NCBI RefSeq assembly: GCF_004005375.1
Contig: NZ_RZUF01000012.1
Location: 90,860-154,859, forward strand
Origin: Rheinheimera sediminis
GTDB lineage: Bacteria > Pseudomonadota > Gammaproteobacteria > Enterobacterales > Alteromonadaceae
Direction of reading: 5' to 3'
Length of the DNA: 64,000 bases
Positions 63,463 through 64,000 of this stretch are shown piece by piece. Numbering within the stretch: the stretch's first letter is position 1; the number at the start of each line of letters is the position of its first letter. The notes under the pieces are model-generated. The model was not told the origin of the DNA. It searched no databases and saw only the letters and a program-made list of their open reading frames with translations. The translations under genes and the position numbers were made by a program.

Positions 63463-64000
63463 ATGATTATTTTGGACAACTCAAAGTCGGTTTCATCCAA
63501 AGTCGGTGTCAAACGCTTCAATTGGGTCATTCACGCCTATTGTCTGATGACTAATCATTACCATCTTCTGCTTGAAACTCCGGATGCCAATTTAAGCGCA
63601 GGTATGCGTCAGTTGAACGGTGTTTACACCCAGCTTTTTAACCGGGCGCACAAAAGAGTGGGGCATCTGTTTCAGGGGCGCTATAAAACGATACTGGTGC
63701 AAAAGGACAGTTATCTGCTTGAGGTGAGCCGTTACATTGTATTAAATCCGGTGCGTGCGGCCATGGTGGATAGCTGCGAAGAGTGGCCCTGGAGTAGTTA
63801 TGTTTTTACCTGCCATTATCAGGAGCCTCCGCCATGGCTGGCAGTGGACCAGTTGTTGTCGCTCTTTGGTAACGAGTGGTCACTTGCCATTCGTAAGTAT
63901 CAGGATTTCGTATTACGCGGGGTGGGAAAAAGTTTGTGGCCAGAGGTCAAGCAACTGATTTATCTGGGTTCTGATAGCTTTGTCAGCGAAATGCAAAGCA
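63463..64000 (+). pseudogene. REP-associated tyrosine transposase (RAYT), 5' degenerate, runs off the window
   Basis: Y1/HUH transposase of the TnpA-REP family: VKRFNWVIHAYCLMTNHYHL with the metal-binding HYH, then MRQLNGVYTQLFNRAHKRVG, HLFQGRYKTILVQKDSYLLE (containing the catalytic tyrosine region) and SRYIVLNPVRAAMV. The frame from ATG 63463 is open to the window end. The usual first 40-50 residues (containing YHV.SRG) are missing. A short out-of-frame GNRCLYDYF just upstream hints at a frameshifted remnant. A small hairpin AGACG/CGTCT near 63371-63386 could be a REP-type target. The gene may be inactive. Confidence 0.7.

Overview
The window is chromosomal DNA of a Gram-negative gammaproteobacterium. 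The order aspS, yebC, ruvC, ruvA, ruvB, ybgC, tolQ, tolR, tolA, tolB, pal, cpoB, tRNA-Lys array, nadA is the classic gammaproteobacterial arrangement. Moderate base composition, a FadL porin, GH5 and GH53 glycosidases, CLCA_X and DUF6435 proteins and an RND pump with two permeases fit an aquatic Alteromonadales-like lineage such as Rheinheimera. That genus-level placement is inference.

Layout. 1-5786: the 3' end of a sensory diguanylate cyclase gene, aspS, yebC and the Holliday-junction genes ruvC-ruvA-ruvB. 5787-6512: a long gap holding a multi-hairpin repeat and a candidate minus-strand small RNA. 6513-11762: the tol-pal envelope operon. 12017-14010: six tandem tRNA-Lys genes, nadA and tRNA-Ser, followed by a second copy of the multi-hairpin repeat and decayed duplicated sequence. 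14262-24666: mostly single genes (2OG-Fe(II) oxygenase, DUF4282, CLCA_X, YtfL/PaeA-type exporter, MFS transporter, GH5 glycosidase, RluF-type pseudouridine synthase, RhlE helicase, YegD). 25113-28685: an ECF sigma factor, a probable membrane anti-sigma factor, a DUF4097 protein and a lipoprotein. 28989-38173: FadL and an RND efflux operon (adaptor plus two permeases).

38438-42813 is accessory: a small cassette-like gene, a membrane-protein gene split by a 264-bp MITE-like element that left a TA duplication, secreted or lipoprotein genes including a trypsin-like protease, and a 58-aa DUF6435 gene. 42966-57891 carries a GH53 galactanase under a LacI-type operator, pntA-pntB, a Bcr/CflA-type MFS pump, a second ECF sigma/membrane partner pair, a 46-aa membrane peptide next to a superinfection-immunity-family protein, and a MacAB-like ABC exporter operon ending in an MBL-fold lipoprotein.

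The clearest regulatory circuit is at 53-61 kb. The exporter operon is read leftward from a near-consensus sigma-54 promoter (57931-57946) with an 18-bp palindrome upstream. Divergently from it lies a sigma-54-dependent response regulator overlapping its histidine kinase. This is a self-contained signal-to-export module.

60835-63266 looks like a short run of integron-type gene cassettes without an integrase: AT-rich genes of unknown function separated by an attC site of ordinary form and bounded by a longer attC-like structure. The window ends in a REP-associated tyrosine transposase gene that lacks a normal N-terminus.

The most novel signals are non-coding: the small RNA candidate, the compensating four-hairpin repeat, two MITE-like families and the cassette region.
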